64,000 nt of DNA from Atlantibacter subterraneus (GCF_007570865.1 NZ_VLPS01000004.1:62001-126000); one strand, 5' to 3'; positions 17,256 to 26,075 are shown, counted from the first letter of the stretch. Numbers and translations: made by a program. The notes: generated by a model not told the origin, from the letters alone.

Positions 17256-19454
17256 TTAGAAGTCGTAGCTCATCGATACTTTCAGGGTGCGCGGTTCGCC
17301 CTGGAAGATATAGGTGCCGCCGTCATCCACGCTCGACCAGTAGTTCTCGTTGGTGACGTTATCCACGCCCACACGCCAGGTCATTTCGTTGCGATCCTGA
17401 TTCAGCTGCATTTTGTAGCGAACGCCCAAATCCAGCGTGGTGTAAGCGTCGAGTTTTTTGGTGTTGGCCGCGTTGGCGTATTGCGAACCGGTACGGTTAA
17501 CGCGCGCCGTGGCGGTCAGCCCCTGTACTGGCTGGATGTCATACTCCGCGCCCAGCACCATCACATACGACGGGATACCGATTGGGTCATTACCTTTATT
17601 GACGCCGTTTTGCGTTTTGGTCAACTCGGCGTCAATCCAGGTCGCGCTGCCGTTAACACGCAGGCCCAGCAGCGGTTCGCCGAAAACGTTCAGCTCAATG
17701 CCGCGGTTACGCTGTTCACCGTCCATTTTCCAGGTCGGCAGCGCACTGGGATCGCTGGACGCGACGTTAAAGCCCGATGGCTTTTTGATTTCATACAGCG
17801 CCAGCGAGCCACCGATGCGGCCATAGTCCATTTTCACGCCCACTTCGTTTTGCTTCGAATGAACGATGTCGGTGCTCTCGCCATAGTTGGAGGTGCCTTT
17901 CGGCGCGGCCTGGCCGGGCTGTAGCGCTTCGGTGTGGTTGGCGTAGAACGAGACTTCATCCCAGGCTTTGTACACCAGGCCGTAAGTCGGCATCCAGCGG
18001 CTCTGGTCATAGCGCGAGTTGGCGGTCTCCGCGCCGGTGGCGTTGCTGTAGTTACGCACCGCCACTTTCTGATGGCGCGCGCCAAGGGTCAACAAAAGCT
18101 TGTCGTCCAGCACGCCCAGGGTGTCGCTCAGCAGCCAGCCCTGAGTACGGGTGCGGCCAGTGGTGAGCGGATCGCTGTAATTACCGCCCTTCAGGTCGGC
18201 ATCCGGCATCGGCACATCTTGCGGATGGTAGATATTCACCGGTACCGCCGGGTTTTTCGACAGCATCGCCCAGGCGATATTGTCGCGGCGCAGCAGCGCG
18301 GAGTAGCCGACGTTCACTTTATGGGAAACGAAGCCGGTATCGAAATTACCGCGAATGCCGCCCATGCCGCTGTAGGAATCGCGGATGGCGTTGGTATCCA
18401 GACGGCCTATCGTGGCGTTGCCGTTGACGTTATTCACCTTCGGCGAACTGTAGATCCCGGTTTCATGGCTGTGCTGCATGCCGAATCCGAGATAAGTGGT
18501 CCAGTTATCGGTCAGATCGTATTCGGCGCGCGCCAGGCCGAACTCGTTTTCGATATTGCTGTAGCCCCACTTCTGGGCGTAGTTGCTGGTATTGCGCGGC
18601 GGATCGGGTATGAAATCCACGGCGCTGACGTTAACGCCCACGGTGCCGCCATGGAAGGTCTTTTTCTGGTAGCCCATGTCCAGCGAGCCGCGCAGACGGT
18701 CGCCTTTGTAATCCAGACCAATCGAGGCCAGCGTGGTGCGGCGCTTGTCGTCTTCAATCGGGCTTTCGCCTTCGCGATGCAGCAGGTTAACCCGCGCGCC
18801 GAACTGGTTGTTATCGCCAAAGCGGCGGCCTAAATCCATCGAACCGCCCACCTGAGAGGCGGAGGTGTAATCCACACCGACGCGGGTAATTGGTGTGTCG
18901 GTGGCGTGTTTCGGCTCAAGGTTGATCATCCCGCCCACGCCGGAAGAGGCGGCACCGTTGACCAGCGCGTTAGCGCCTTTAAAGATTTCCACACGCTCCA
19001 GCATGGCGGCATCAACGACCTGGCGCGGCACTACGCCAGCCAGGCCGCCGAAGGTCATATCATCGCCATCCAGCTTGAAGCCGCGAATGCGGTAGGTTTC
19101 AGCATAGTTGCCGTAACCCTGCACATTCTGCACGCCCGCGTCGTTGCTGACCACGTCGGCAATGGTTTTCGCTTGCTGATCTTCAATCAACTTCGAGGTG
19201 TAACCGATAACGTTAAAGGGCACGTCCATGGCACTTTGTTCACCCAGCATCCCCAGCCGCCCGCCGTTGGCCATCTGGCCATCAAGGAAGGCGGGAACCA
19301 GCTCATTACCGCCGGGCGTAAAGTCGCTCCCGGAGGCCTGGACCACAATGGTGTCTTCCTGACTTTTTTTAGCGGTTTCCGCGGTAGCCGCCTGCGCGCC
19401 CTGCACAGTCGCGCCAATCGCCAGCGCCAGTAGTGTTTTCGTTTTTACGTTCAT
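17256..19454 (-). CDS. TonB-dependent siderophore-type outer-membrane receptor
   Basis: 732 residues. The signal peptide ends AQA; a TonB-box-like stretch EDTIVVQASG follows near residue 33; the plug domain spans about 55-195 (VIGYTSKLIEDQQAKTIADVVSNDAGVQ, YRIRGFKLDGDDM, RVEIFKGANALVNG); a 22-strand barrel ends in terminal Phe (SMSYDF). These are the features of ferric-siderophore receptors. The gene is downstream of, and probably cotranscribed with, the YncE-like lipoprotein 49 bp away, and a Fur-like site precedes the operon, both pointing to iron uptake. E. coli has a comparable pair, yncD/yncE, but as separate units. The ligand cannot be named. Confidence 0.9.
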   Translation of the reverse strand: MNVKTKTLLALAIGATVQGAQAATAETAKKSQEDTIVVQASGSDFTPGGNELVPAFLDGQMANGGRLGMLGEQSAMDVPFNVIGYTSKLIEDQQAKTIADVVSNDAGVQNVQGYGNYAETYRIRGFKLDGDDMTFGGLAGVVPRQVVDAAMLERVEIFKGANALVNGAASSGVGGMINLEPKHATDTPITRVGVDYTSASQVGGSMDLGRRFGDNNQFGARVNLLHREGESPIEDDKRRTTLASIGLDYKGDRLRGSLDMGYQKKTFHGGTVGVNVSAVDFIPDPPRNTSNYAQKWGYSNIENEFGLARAEYDLTDNWTTYLGFGMQHSHETGIYSSPKVNNVNGNATIGRLDTNAIRDSYSGMGGIRGNFDTGFVSHKVNVGYSALLRRDNIAWAMLSKNPAVPVNIYHPQDVPMPDADLKGGNYSDPLTTGRTRTQGWLLSDTLGVLDDKLLLTLGARHQKVAVRNYSNATGAETANSRYDQSRWMPTYGLVYKAWDEVSFYANHTEALQPGQAAPKGTSNYGESTDIVHSKQNEVGVKMDYGRIGGSLALYEIKKPSGFNVASSDPSALPTWKMDGEQRNRGIELNVFGEPLLGLRVNGSATWIDAELTKTQNGVNKGNDPIGIPSYVMVLGAEYDIQPVQGLTATARVNRTGSQYANAANTKKLDAYTTLDLGVRYKMQLNQDRNEMTWRVGVDNVTNENYWSSVDDGGTYIFQGEPRTLKVSMSYDF

Positions 19455-19503
19455 ACCTGGTGACTCAAAAAATGCAAAAGAGAATGCCCTTTAACGGAGC
19501 GGT

Positions 19504-20589
19504 TTATTGATTGAGCGAAATTCGCACAATGCTGTCCGGGCCTTTGGTGGAGTGATCCTTGTTAAAGCCCTGTTTGACGGTGACGTACAGCGTTTGCCCG
19601 TCGGCGGATAGCAGCAGGCTGTTCGGATGCGGCGGCAGATCGAACTGCTTTTTCACCGCATAACTGGTCGCGTCGAGCACCAGCACTTTTCCGCTTTCAC
19701 GCTGGGAGAGGTAGATTTCGTGGCGCTTCGGATTGAACTTCACGCCCAGGGTATCGCCGGTATCCAGCTGTTTGATGACCTTGCCGGTGTGGATATCCAG
19801 CACCAGCGTGGTTTTGGCTTTTGAGTTGTCCGTAACGAACAGACGGCCCGTTTCAGGATCTTCCGCCAGGTTCAGCAGCAGCGCCTTGTCCACGCCGAGC
19901 GGTGCCCAGCGCTGTTCAATGCGCTGCGTTTTCGGGTTAATCACCAGGATTTCGCCGCCGCCGTTAGCCGCGTAGAGACGCTGGGTCTGCGCGGAATAAT
20001 GCAGGCCGGTGACCCATTTCCCCGCGTTGTCGATGCGTTTTTTCAGCTTCATGGTGTTGGCATCAACCACCCAGATCACCGCCGGATCGGCAACGCCGCC
20101 CACGTACAGCAGGCCGTCATGCAGCAGGATTTCACGCGCGCCGTAAGGGAAGCCCTCTTTATTGCGCTCTTTAAACAGGGTACGGGTTTTCACTTTACCG
20201 GTTGCGGTATCCAGCGCGCTGATGCCGCCGTCCAGCGAGTTGGTCACATACAGGGTGCTGCCGTCAGGGGAAATCGCCGCGCCGAAGTTTTTCAAATCGG
20301 TATGGGCTTCGCCGATGGTTTTCAGCGTTTTAGGATCGAGCTTGTAAACCACGCCACCCTGCACGTCTTTGAAACTTAATGCACTGGCGACATACAGCGC
20401 ATCGCCTGCCGGGTTGATGACCATTTCATACAGGCCATTCGCCAGTTCACGCTGTTCGAGGTTTTGATTTTTCTCCACGGCCTGAGTTGCAGGCGTGGCG
20501 GCGGTTTGCGTAGGCTCCGCTTTATGCGCGGCGCAGCTGGCCAGGGACGCGGCAACGGCAAGCGCCAGCAGAGTGTGTTTGATTTTCAA
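19504..20589 (-). CDS. YncE-like beta-propeller lipoprotein
   Basis: 361 residues. The sequence resembles E. coli YncE through the propeller (for example LDPKTLKTIGEAHTDLKNFGAAISPDGSTLYVTNS, HPNSLLLSADGQTLYVTVKQ), with repeated 7-bladed WD/NHL-like motifs. Unlike secreted E. coli YncE, the N-terminus ends in a lipobox, LASC, so this version is probably membrane-anchored. The start is TTG at 20589, because AAGGAG lies six bases before it; an upstream in-frame ATG at 20610 has no such site and would spoil the signal peptide. It is the first gene of an operon with the TonB receptor. Role presumed in iron or ligand acquisition; molecular function unknown. Confidence 0.8.
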   Translation of the reverse strand: MKIKHTLLALAVAASLASCAAHKAEPTQTAATPATQAVEKNQNLEQRELANGLYEMVINPAGDALYVASALSFKDVQGGVVYKLDPKTLKTIGEAHTDLKNFGAAISPDGSTLYVTNSLDGGISALDTATGKVKTRTLFKERNKEGFPYGAREILLHDGLLYVGGVADPAVIWVVDANTMKLKKRIDNAGKWVTGLHYSAQTQRLYAANGGGEILVINPKTQRIEQRWAPLGVDKALLLNLAEDPETGRLFVTDNSKAKTTLVLDIHTGKVIKQLDTGDTLGVKFNPKRHEIYLSQRESGKVLVLDATSYAVKKQFDLPPHPNSLLLSADGQTLYVTVKQGFNKDHSTKGPDSIVRISLNQ

Positions 20590-20783
20590 TCGAAGCTCCT
20601 TGCTAACCATCCTGACGCAGGCGGTTAACCGCAGGCGAAAACGCCAGAACAGGAAGATGTTAAGTCAACCGGTTATTACTCAACCGCTTTCAGCCCGCAG
20701 TTGAGTAATACCGGTCATGTTTTAATGATTTATTTGCCTTGTCGGAGCGAGTTGTGAGGCGCACCCTCTCTCGCCCTGAAAAA

Positions 20784-20802
20784 GCAAATGAGAATTGTAC
20801 GC
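20784..20802. promoter_or_regulatory. Fur-box-like site upstream of the YncE/TonB-receptor operon
   Basis: GCAAATGAGAATTGTACGC matches the 19-bp Fur consensus at 11 of 19 positions; the reverse strand gives the familiar AATTCTCATTTGC core. A second TTCTCAT follows at 20810-20816. The site lies about 195 bp before the lipoprotein start. The rest of the gap 20590-20980 holds no gene; ATAACCCG / CGGGTTAT at 20890-20913 forms a weak hairpin that may end the acetyltransferase transcript. Confidence 0.5.
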
Positions 20803-20980
20803 ATTTACTTTCTCATAGCAAGCGTTGCGGCCTACGGATGGGAAAGGGGGAGAATGGAGTAATACAGAATTATCGGGTGATAAGCGCAAATAACCCGGTC
20901 ATACACGGGTTATGGCTGTGATTGCAGAGAAAAGCGTTACCGGGAACGCGTCCCGGCAGCAGTATCCGCCAGGATGTTTT

Positions 20981-21415
20981 TTAACGGGGTTTTACATAGC
21001 GCATATGCAAAAGCGGGAAAGGACGCCCCTGGCCGTCCAGCGCGGAACGCCCAATAACCTCAAACCCACAGTGTTGATAGAACGCCAGCGCCTGCGGATT
21101 TTGTTCATTGACGTCCAACTGGTTTGCGCCCTGCTCTATGGCCCACGTCAGTAACGCGCGGCCAATCCCCTTGCCCCGGCTGCGGGCATCGATAAACAGC
21201 ATTTCAATCGTCTCGCCCGCCAGGCCAACGAAGCCCTGAATTTGGCCCTGCGGATCGCGCCAGACGCGTAATGTCACCATTGGGAAATAGTCAGGAATTT
21301 GGGCGCGTAGCGCAGCGATGTCCTGTTCGGAGAGAAAATCATGGGTCGCGCGCACTGCGCTTTCCCAGACGGGGATCAGAGCGGGGAATTCTTGCGGTGT
21401 AATGGTAGTAATCAT
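20981..21415 (-). CDS. GNAT-family N-acetyltransferase (YjaB-like)
   Basis: 144 residues, one GNAT domain. The acetyl-CoA pyrophosphate loop is RSRGKGIGRALL (about 84-95); VNEQNPQALAFYQHCGFEVIGRS near the C-terminus is the usual closing motif and matches E. coli YjaB (NEQNEQAVGFYKKVGF). The ATG at 21415 is five bases after AAGGA; an ATG two codons earlier overlaps that site. Substrate unknown. It is monocistronic, bounded by a terminator on the upstream side. Confidence 0.85.
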   Translation of the reverse strand: MITTITPQEFPALIPVWESAVRATHDFLSEQDIAALRAQIPDYFPMVTLRVWRDPQGQIQGFVGLAGETIEMLFIDARSRGKGIGRALLTWAIEQGANQLDVNEQNPQALAFYQHCGFEVIGRSALDGQGRPFPLLHMRYVKPR

Positions 21416-21470
21416 AATCATCCTTAATAGTGCAAGGACGAAGCATATCAGAGAAGGAATAACAGATATA

Positions 21471-21497
21471 AAAAAACCCGCTCGATGGCGGGTTTTT
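21471..21497. terminator. Rho-independent terminator, likely of the cold-shock gene
   Basis: Stem CCCGC / GCGGG with loop TCGATG, flanked by a run of A on one side and T on the other, so it can act in both directions. It lies about 70 bp after the minus-strand cold-shock gene stop. Confidence 0.82.
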
Positions 21498-21564
21498 ATC
21501 GCTTTATTTAACTGCTCGGGTTAAACCGTCTTCGCTATCGTAAATCAAGCGAGAGATTCAGCAC

Positions 21565-21777
21565 TTACAGAACAACAACGTTCGCAGCAGCCGGGCCTTT
21601 AGCGCCGTTCTCGATAGAGAATTCTACTTTCTGGTTGTCTTCCAGAACTTTGAAGCCGTTAGTCTGGATTGCGGAGAAGTGTACGAACACGTCTTTGCCG
21701 CCGTTGTCAGGAGTGATGAAGCCGAAGCCTTTATCAGCGTTGAACCATTTTACTAAACCAGTCATTTTATTAGACAT
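21565..21777 (-). CDS. CspA-family cold-shock RNA chaperone (closest to CspG/CspA type)
   Basis: 70 residues forming one cold-shock domain. The two RNA-binding motifs are complete: KGFGFITP (RNP1) and VFVHFSAI (RNP2). The N-terminus [21 protein letters not shown] is shared with E. coli CspA/B/G. It melts RNA secondary structure and acts as an antiterminator at low temperature. A leader of roughly 175 bases with a cold-box-like element precedes it, which argues for cold induction rather than a constitutive CspC/CspE paralogue. Which E. coli paralogue it corresponds to cannot be settled from sequence. Confidence 0.93.
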   Translation of the reverse strand: MSNKMTGLVKWFNADKGFGFITPDNGGKDVFVHFSAIQTNGFKVLEDNQKVEFSIENGAKGPAAANVVVL

Positions 21778-21936
21778 TGATACTTCCTCGAAAAAATATA
21801 TTGCCGCTTAATGCGGATATCGTGGCTCGCGTTGCAGAATTAACTTATTTAGAAGCTTAGGAGGAGACTCACGAGAAGGGGTATCAAAGATAACGCTCTA
21901 ACTGAGGACTGCTTTACTAAAACTGCTTTCATAAGG

Positions 21937-21986
21937 TCTGTCTGACAAACCGAGGGCAATCATACAGGGGTAGAATAGTTTAGCAA
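21937..21986 (-). promoter_or_regulatory. Cold-shock gene promoter and cold-box-like element
   Basis: On the minus strand TTGCTA (21981-21986) and TATGAT (21959-21964) are 16 bp apart and give a start near 21952. Just inside the transcript TGTCAGACAGA (21937-21947) resembles the cold box TGACGTACAGA. The resulting leader of about 175 bases is typical for cspA-type genes, whose leader RNA acts as a thermosensor. The remainder of the gap up to 22080 holds nothing else I can name. Confidence 0.6.
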
Positions 21987-22080
21987 GAACTATTTTCATC
22001 TGACCGATTCAGCAATGATTTCATGATGTTTCAGCGTCTCGCCTGAAAGCGCGGAGCCTGAAGCCAGGCTCCGCTGTGGA

Positions 22081-23127
22081 TCAGTACTGATTAAACATGG
22101 TCTGGATTTGTTGCGGATCGCTGGTCTGCGTCAACGCCAGTTGCAGCAACACGCGCGCCTTTTGCGGGTTCAGCGTCCCGGAAGCGACAAAACCATATTT
22201 AGCGTCATCCACTTCGGCATCCTGCGTGGTGGAGCCCGTCGGTACGCGCGATGACCGCACCACGGCGACGCCGTTATGCGCGGCAGTGGCCAGGCTATCA
22301 AATACGGTTTTATACAGGTTGCCGTTACCCACCCCTGCGCTGACGATGCCTTTATAACCGCCCTCCACCAGCGCTTTCACCGGCAGATCTGACGCATTGG
22401 CGTAGTTGTAAACGATCCCGACTTTTGGCAGTTCCGTCAGGTTATTGACGTTAAAAGGCGTCTGGGTCGTGTGTTTACGGGCTGGCGCACGCTGGTAATC
22501 GACTTTGCCATTATGGATATAACCCAGCGGGCCGAAGTTGACGCCTTTAAACGTGGCGACATCGGTGGTGTTGGTTTTGGTGACGTCGCGGCCATCCAGC
22601 ACCGTATCGTTCATCGCCACCAGCACCCCGCGATTGGCGGATTGCGGATCGGCGGCGGTAATCACCGCGTTATACAGGTTGAACGGGCCGTCTGCGCTCA
22701 TGGCGGTAGAAGGACGCATGGCGCCGACCATCACCACTGGCTTATTGCATTTGACCGTCAAATCCAGGAAGTAGGCGGTCTCTTCCATGGTGTCGGTGCC
22801 GTGAGTAATCACAAATCCATCGGTGCTGTCGCAGCTGCTGTTGATCTTCTTCGCCAGCGTCAACCAGACGTCGTCGTTCATATCCTGAGAGCCGATGCTG
22901 ACCACCTGCTCGCCTTTTATTTGCGCGATGGACTTTAATTCCGGAACGGCGTCCACCAGGTTTTCAACCGTGACTTTACCCGCCTTGTACGCGGATTGCG
23001 TGGCCGATGCCCCGCCGCCTGCGATGGTTCCGCCGGTTGCCAGAATGGTAATATGAGGTAAAGCCAGCGCGGCGCTGCTGCATCCCATCACAAAAGCCGC
23101 CAGAATCGTCTTTCTGAATAACGCCAT
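22081..23127 (-). CDS. ansB: L-asparaginase II, periplasmic
   Basis: 348 residues, the E. coli length. The signal peptide ends ALA before LPHITILATGGTIAG. The first catalytic Thr lies in TGGTIAG and the second in HGTDTMEET, together with the Lys of VMVGAMRPSTAMSADGP context. It hydrolyses asparagine to aspartate and ammonia as a periplasmic tetramer, feeding fumarate respiration under anaerobiosis. The ATG at 23127 is nine bases after AAGGAG; a GTG two codons earlier is too close. A TCACA half-site in GATATGTCACATTT upstream (near 23195-23210) may be part of a CRP/FNR-type site, as known for ansB. Monocistronic. Confidence 0.95.
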   Translation of the reverse strand: MALFRKTILAAFVMGCSSAALALPHITILATGGTIAGGGASATQSAYKAGKVTVENLVDAVPELKSIAQIKGEQVVSIGSQDMNDDVWLTLAKKINSSCDSTDGFVITHGTDTMEETAYFLDLTVKCNKPVVMVGAMRPSTAMSADGPFNLYNAVITAADPQSANRGVLVAMNDTVLDGRDVTKTNTTDVATFKGVNFGPLGYIHNGKVDYQRAPARKHTTQTPFNVNNLTELPKVGIVYNYANASDLPVKALVEGGYKGIVSAGVGNGNLYKTVFDSLATAAHNGVAVVRSSRVPTGSTTQDAEVDDAKYGFVASGTLNPQKARVLLQLALTQTSDPQQIQTMFNQY

Positions 23128-23341
23128 GTGCACATTCTCCTTCAGTTTTAGTTTGCGCGAATTATCCCTTTCAGCCAGATAAAAAATGTGACATATCGCC
23201 CTTTGCCGAGCATTTACGCTAAGGAATTTCTAAATTTTAGAGATAGATACCAAAAAATCGCTTGAGAGGGGTTTTAACGGGTGCGGTTATCAGAAAGGCA
23301 GACGCAACACGGCCCAGCAAAATGCTGAGCCGTTAATTTTT

Positions 23342-23500
23342 TTATGGCCGGGATTGAACCCAAAACGCGTGGATCAGGCCTGGAATATAACCAAGCAGGG
23401 TGAGAATAATATTGAGGATAAAAGCCATACCGAATCCTTTCCCCAATAACACGCCCAGCGGCGGTAAAAGTATAGTAATAACGATTCTCCAGAAACCCAT
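23342..23500 (-). CDS. yqaE: YqaE/Pmp3-family small membrane protein
   Basis: 52 residues, almost identical to E. coli YqaE: MGFWRIVITILLPPLGVLLGKG, then a second hydrophobic helix and IPGLIHAFWVQSRP. Two membrane segments joined by a short loop. The family (UPF0057) is linked to stress and membrane potential in other organisms; the bacterial role is unclear. An in-frame extension to 23539 exists but lacks homology, so the internal ATG is used. Confidence 0.93.
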   Translation of the reverse strand: MGFWRIVITILLPPLGVLLGKGFGMAFILNIILTLLGYIPGLIHAFWVQSRP

Positions 23501-23662
23501 ATTAACTCCCTTATTATGCAGGTGATTATAAAACATCATTTTTTTAAAGTTTAGCTTGCCGTTAGCAAAACGCCACTATGATGACATTACTTTACCGATA
23601 ACCCCTGCACGGTATAAGGCGCTTTAAGATTATTACTATTCCATACACAGAGAACAAAACGG

Positions 23663-23965
23663 TTATGCTGTTTTCCCCGCCTGCAGGCCCGCCTGATAAC
23701 TCATCTCTGAGGTAAGCAACACAATCCGTGACGCCAGGCTTAGTAATTCTGGCTCCGTTAATTTATCAAACCGTACTGCCTGCGGATCGCTAAACATAGC
23801 TTTAATATTTCTGAGATCTTTGGATAACGCATCCGGAAAATCATTTTCATTGATATCAATTAACTCACTGAAATAAATATAAAGTAGTTTTTTATTCAGA
23901 GGCGCATCATGCATTAATTCAACGATCAAATGTGCGAGCCGCCAACTTACAGCGCGTAGATTCAT
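23663..23965 (-). CDS. Uncharacterised 100-residue protein
   Basis: I do not recognise this protein. It starts at ATG 23965, preceded by a perfect AGGAGG; a longer in-frame reading to 24004 has no such site. There is no signal peptide or membrane segment. The composition suggests a small, mainly alpha-helical cytoplasmic protein: two leucine-rich amphipathic stretches (RAVSWRLAHLIVELMHDAPL, ELLSLASRIVLLTSEM) flank an acidic middle (SELIDINENDFPDALSKDL). It has no Cys. It sits where E. coli has ygaV-ygaP-stpA, and its codon use is more AT-rich than its neighbours. The ribosome site and intact frame make it likely a real gene; function unknown. Confidence 0.65.
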   Translation of the reverse strand: MNLRAVSWRLAHLIVELMHDAPLNKKLLYIYFSELIDINENDFPDALSKDLRNIKAMFSDPQAVRFDKLTEPELLSLASRIVLLTSEMSYQAGLQAGKTA

Positions 23966-24563
23966 TTTTCCCTCCTGAAATACGACTACGGCAGAGTAAG
24001 ACAAATTGACCAGAAATTCTATGCCCGGGAAATGAGTTTATTTAACGAATAAACCTAATTATATTTAATATATTGAAATGATGAATGATAACGGCATACA
24101 GATAACTAAGGATGGTAGAAAAACCCTGTGCTGAATATCATCGTCAACGCTCGTTTACCCGGGCATTTCCTGGCAGTCTTTCATGCTGGCTGATCGCTTT
24201 TGAGAAGAGAAAACACCGTCATAAATCAAAAAATGATGTTTTCAGAATCCATTCCCGCTAAAAGCTCTTAAACACACCAAAACGACCCACAAGTATCCAT
24301 AACGCAATAATATTCAACTTATTGATTATATTGATTTTATCAATACACCCAATTATTTATAACGAAGACATGCATTAAAAATGATTTACAGAGGATTTTA
24401 TCTATGAAAATCCATTAAATAAAAATAAATCACTAGTTGTTAGTTCATATCCAGCAATATAATCTAATGAATAATTAAAAACCAAACCATGTGACTGGCT
24501 AATACACGCTAACGCTCTACATGCCCTTTTCCGTTAATTGCTTACTTTACAAAGGAGTATGAC
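23966..24563. other. AT-rich intergenic region, no gene seen
   Basis: Roughly 600 bp, about two-thirds A+T, between the orphan gene and alaE, at the position that in E. coli holds stpA. I found no reading frame with a ribosome site and no recognisable stpA remnant. ATGCCCGGG at 24021-24029 is repeated inverted as CCCGGGCAT at 24158-24166. The right end must carry the alaE promoter, but no clear -35/-10 pair stands out. Confidence 0.5.
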
Positions 24564-25016
24564 ATGTTCTCGCCCCACTCACGCCTGCGACATGCGGCGG
24601 CGGACACGTTCGCCATGGTGGTGTATTGTTTTGCAGTTGGGATGGTTATTGAGATTTTCATCTCCGGCATGACCTTTGAACAGTCACTCTCTTCCCGTCT
24701 GGTGTCTATCCCCGTTAACATACTTATTGCCTGGCCTTATGGGATCTACCGGGATTTCTTTATCCGCCAGGCAAGACGCGCCAGCGCCGGAAGTTGGGCG
24801 AAGAATCTGGCAGACGTGCTGGCCTACGTGACATTCCAGTCGCCGGTATATGCATTAATCCTGCTGTTCGTGGGGGCAGACTGGCATCAAATGGTGGCGG
24901 CGGTGAGTTCCAACGCGCTGATTTCGATGCTGATGGGCGCGGCCTACGGTTACTTCCTGGATTATTGCCGCCGCCTGTTCCGGGTTGCTGACGCTCAGCC
25001 GCGCGTACAGTTGTAA
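24564..25016 (+). CDS. alaE: L-alanine exporter AlaE
   Basis: 150 residues, with four hydrophobic segments, collinear with E. coli AlaE (YgaW): [58 protein letters not shown] and [18 protein letters not shown] are conserved. It exports alanine across the inner membrane when intracellular alanine or alanyl peptides are high; in E. coli it responds to Lrp. AAAGGAGTATGAC precedes the ATG. Monocistronic and convergent with ygaC. Confidence 0.94.
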   Translation: MFSPHSRLRHAAADTFAMVVYCFAVGMVIEIFISGMTFEQSLSSRLVSIPVNILIAWPYGIYRDFFIRQARRASAGSWAKNLADVLAYVTFQSPVYALILLFVGADWHQMVAAVSSNALISMLMGAAYGYFLDYCRRLFRVADAQPRVQL

Positions 25017-25034
25017 CGGCGGCGTGGGGATCGT

Positions 25035-25379
25035 TTACTGCGGTTCGCCGAATAAACCAGAGAGATAGCGCTCCAGCGCCATGCGGGAACTAAATCCATG
25101 CGGAATACCGTAGTGCTGTTCCGCTTCCCCACCCAGATAGAGCGGGAACTGCTGATAGTGATCGCAGGTTTTGATCTCTGAGGCTGGCTCGGCAAGGGTC
25201 TGGCTGCGTTCTTTCAGCGTGGGGTGGATCACCAATGCCGTACGGCCCATTCGCGCTTCTCGATTCACATAAACATAAGCTTCACCACGGCGATAGCCAT
25301 AGGTTTTCGGCGTTACCTCTTGCATGGTAAAGCCCACTTTCTCAAGAACGCGCGCTACCTCATCGGGTCGTAAATACAT
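25035..25379 (-). CDS. ygaC: Conserved protein YgaC (DUF2002)
   Basis: 114 residues, the E. coli length. [44 protein letters not shown] and [22 protein letters not shown] are characteristic. A small soluble cytoplasmic protein of unknown function; in E. coli it belongs to the Fur-regulated genes. It lies between alaE and ygaM as in E. coli. Confidence 0.93.
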   Translation of the reverse strand: MYLRPDEVARVLEKVGFTMQEVTPKTYGYRRGEAYVYVNREARMGRTALVIHPTLKERSQTLAEPASEIKTCDHYQQFPLYLGGEAEQHYGIPHGFSSRMALERYLSGLFGEPQ

Positions 25380-25545
25380 TTTTTTTCCTCGTCATCTTTT
25401 CACTGCATTGCCAACCTTACAGTAAGGAGCATTAGCAACGCTTTCGGAAAAGTCCATAAACCGCCTCTTAAGGCGTGACCCACCTCAACGGCAAAAAATT
25501 CTGGTCTACACTGTTAAACACAGCTAACCCATTGGGAGAATTACA

Positions 25546-25875
25546 ATGTTTAATAAAATAAACCGTAAGCAAGTCGATGATGGCGTTCAGGATATTAATG
25601 ACGATGTAAGCCGTCTGGCTGATTCGCTGGAAGATGTGCTGAAATCCTGGGGAAGTGATGCAAAAGATGAAGCCGAAGCGGCGCGCCGTAAAGCAAAATC
25701 TCTGCTGCGCGAAACCCGTGCGCGGATGAGCGGCCGCAACGGCGTGAGCCAGGCCGCGTGCGATGCGATGGGCTGCGCAGATACCTACGTGCGCCGCAAT
25801 CCGTGGTGCAGCGTTGGCGTCGCGGCAGCGGCGGGTATCTTTATCGGTGCGCTGCTCAATTGCGGCCGTAAATAA
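25546..25875 (+). CDS. ygaM: ElaB/YgaM/YqjD-family membrane-anchored protein (DUF883)
   Basis: 109 residues. A charged coiled-coil body (DVSRLADSLEDVLKSWGSDAKDEAEAARRKAKSLL) is followed by a C-terminal membrane anchor, NPWCSVGVAAAAGIFIGALLNC. Family members YqjD and ElaB are inner-membrane proteins that bind ribosomes in stationary phase, and YgaM is thought to behave alike. GGGAGAATTACA precedes the ATG. A strong terminator follows 20 bp after the stop. Confidence 0.93.
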   Translation: MFNKINRKQVDDGVQDINDDVSRLADSLEDVLKSWGSDAKDEAEAARRKAKSLLRETRARMSGRNGVSQAACDAMGCADTYVRRNPWCSVGVAAAAGIFIGALLNCGRK

Positions 25876-25894
25876 TCGACCTTGCTCCCCACAC

Positions 25895-25922
25895 GCCCTG
25901 GCAGCCGCCGGGGCTTTTTTTT
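25895..25922 (+). terminator. Rho-independent terminator of ygaM
   Basis: Stem GCCCTGGC / GCCGGGGC (one G-U pair), four-base loop, then eight T. Confidence 0.88.
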
Positions 25923-26028
25923 GCCTTGCCGATAACCACCCGCTGAAATTTTCGCCGTTATGCCCGATTTGGGATGTATCGGCCCTTCCCGCGCCTTGCT
26001 GTTAAGCTCCGGCATGAGTTAGCCAAAA

Positions 26029-26075
26029 TAACTATATATTGTGCAGTTGAAACCAAAACGATCTACATCTAGTAT
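26029..26075 (+). promoter_or_regulatory. Pair of NrdR boxes upstream of nrdHIEF
   Basis: TAACTATATATTGTGC (26029-26044) matches the NrdR consensus ACACWATATATWGTGT at 13 of 16 positions, and GATCTACATCTAGTAT (26060-26075) at 10 of 16. Their starts are 31 bp apart, about three helical turns, the spacing known for NrdR box pairs. NrdR represses ribonucleotide reductase genes when dATP is high. Confidence 0.75.

Noticed and set aside
17934..18833. A 299-codon plus-strand frame opposite the TonB receptor
   Set aside because: Shadow of the receptor reading frame, with no conserved motif or ribosome site.
23300..23340. Hairpin CGGCCCAGCA/TGCTGAGCCG followed by a T-rich stretch
   Set aside because: The T run is on the plus strand, but both flanking genes (ansB, yqaE) are on the minus strand, so it does not fit as a terminator of either.
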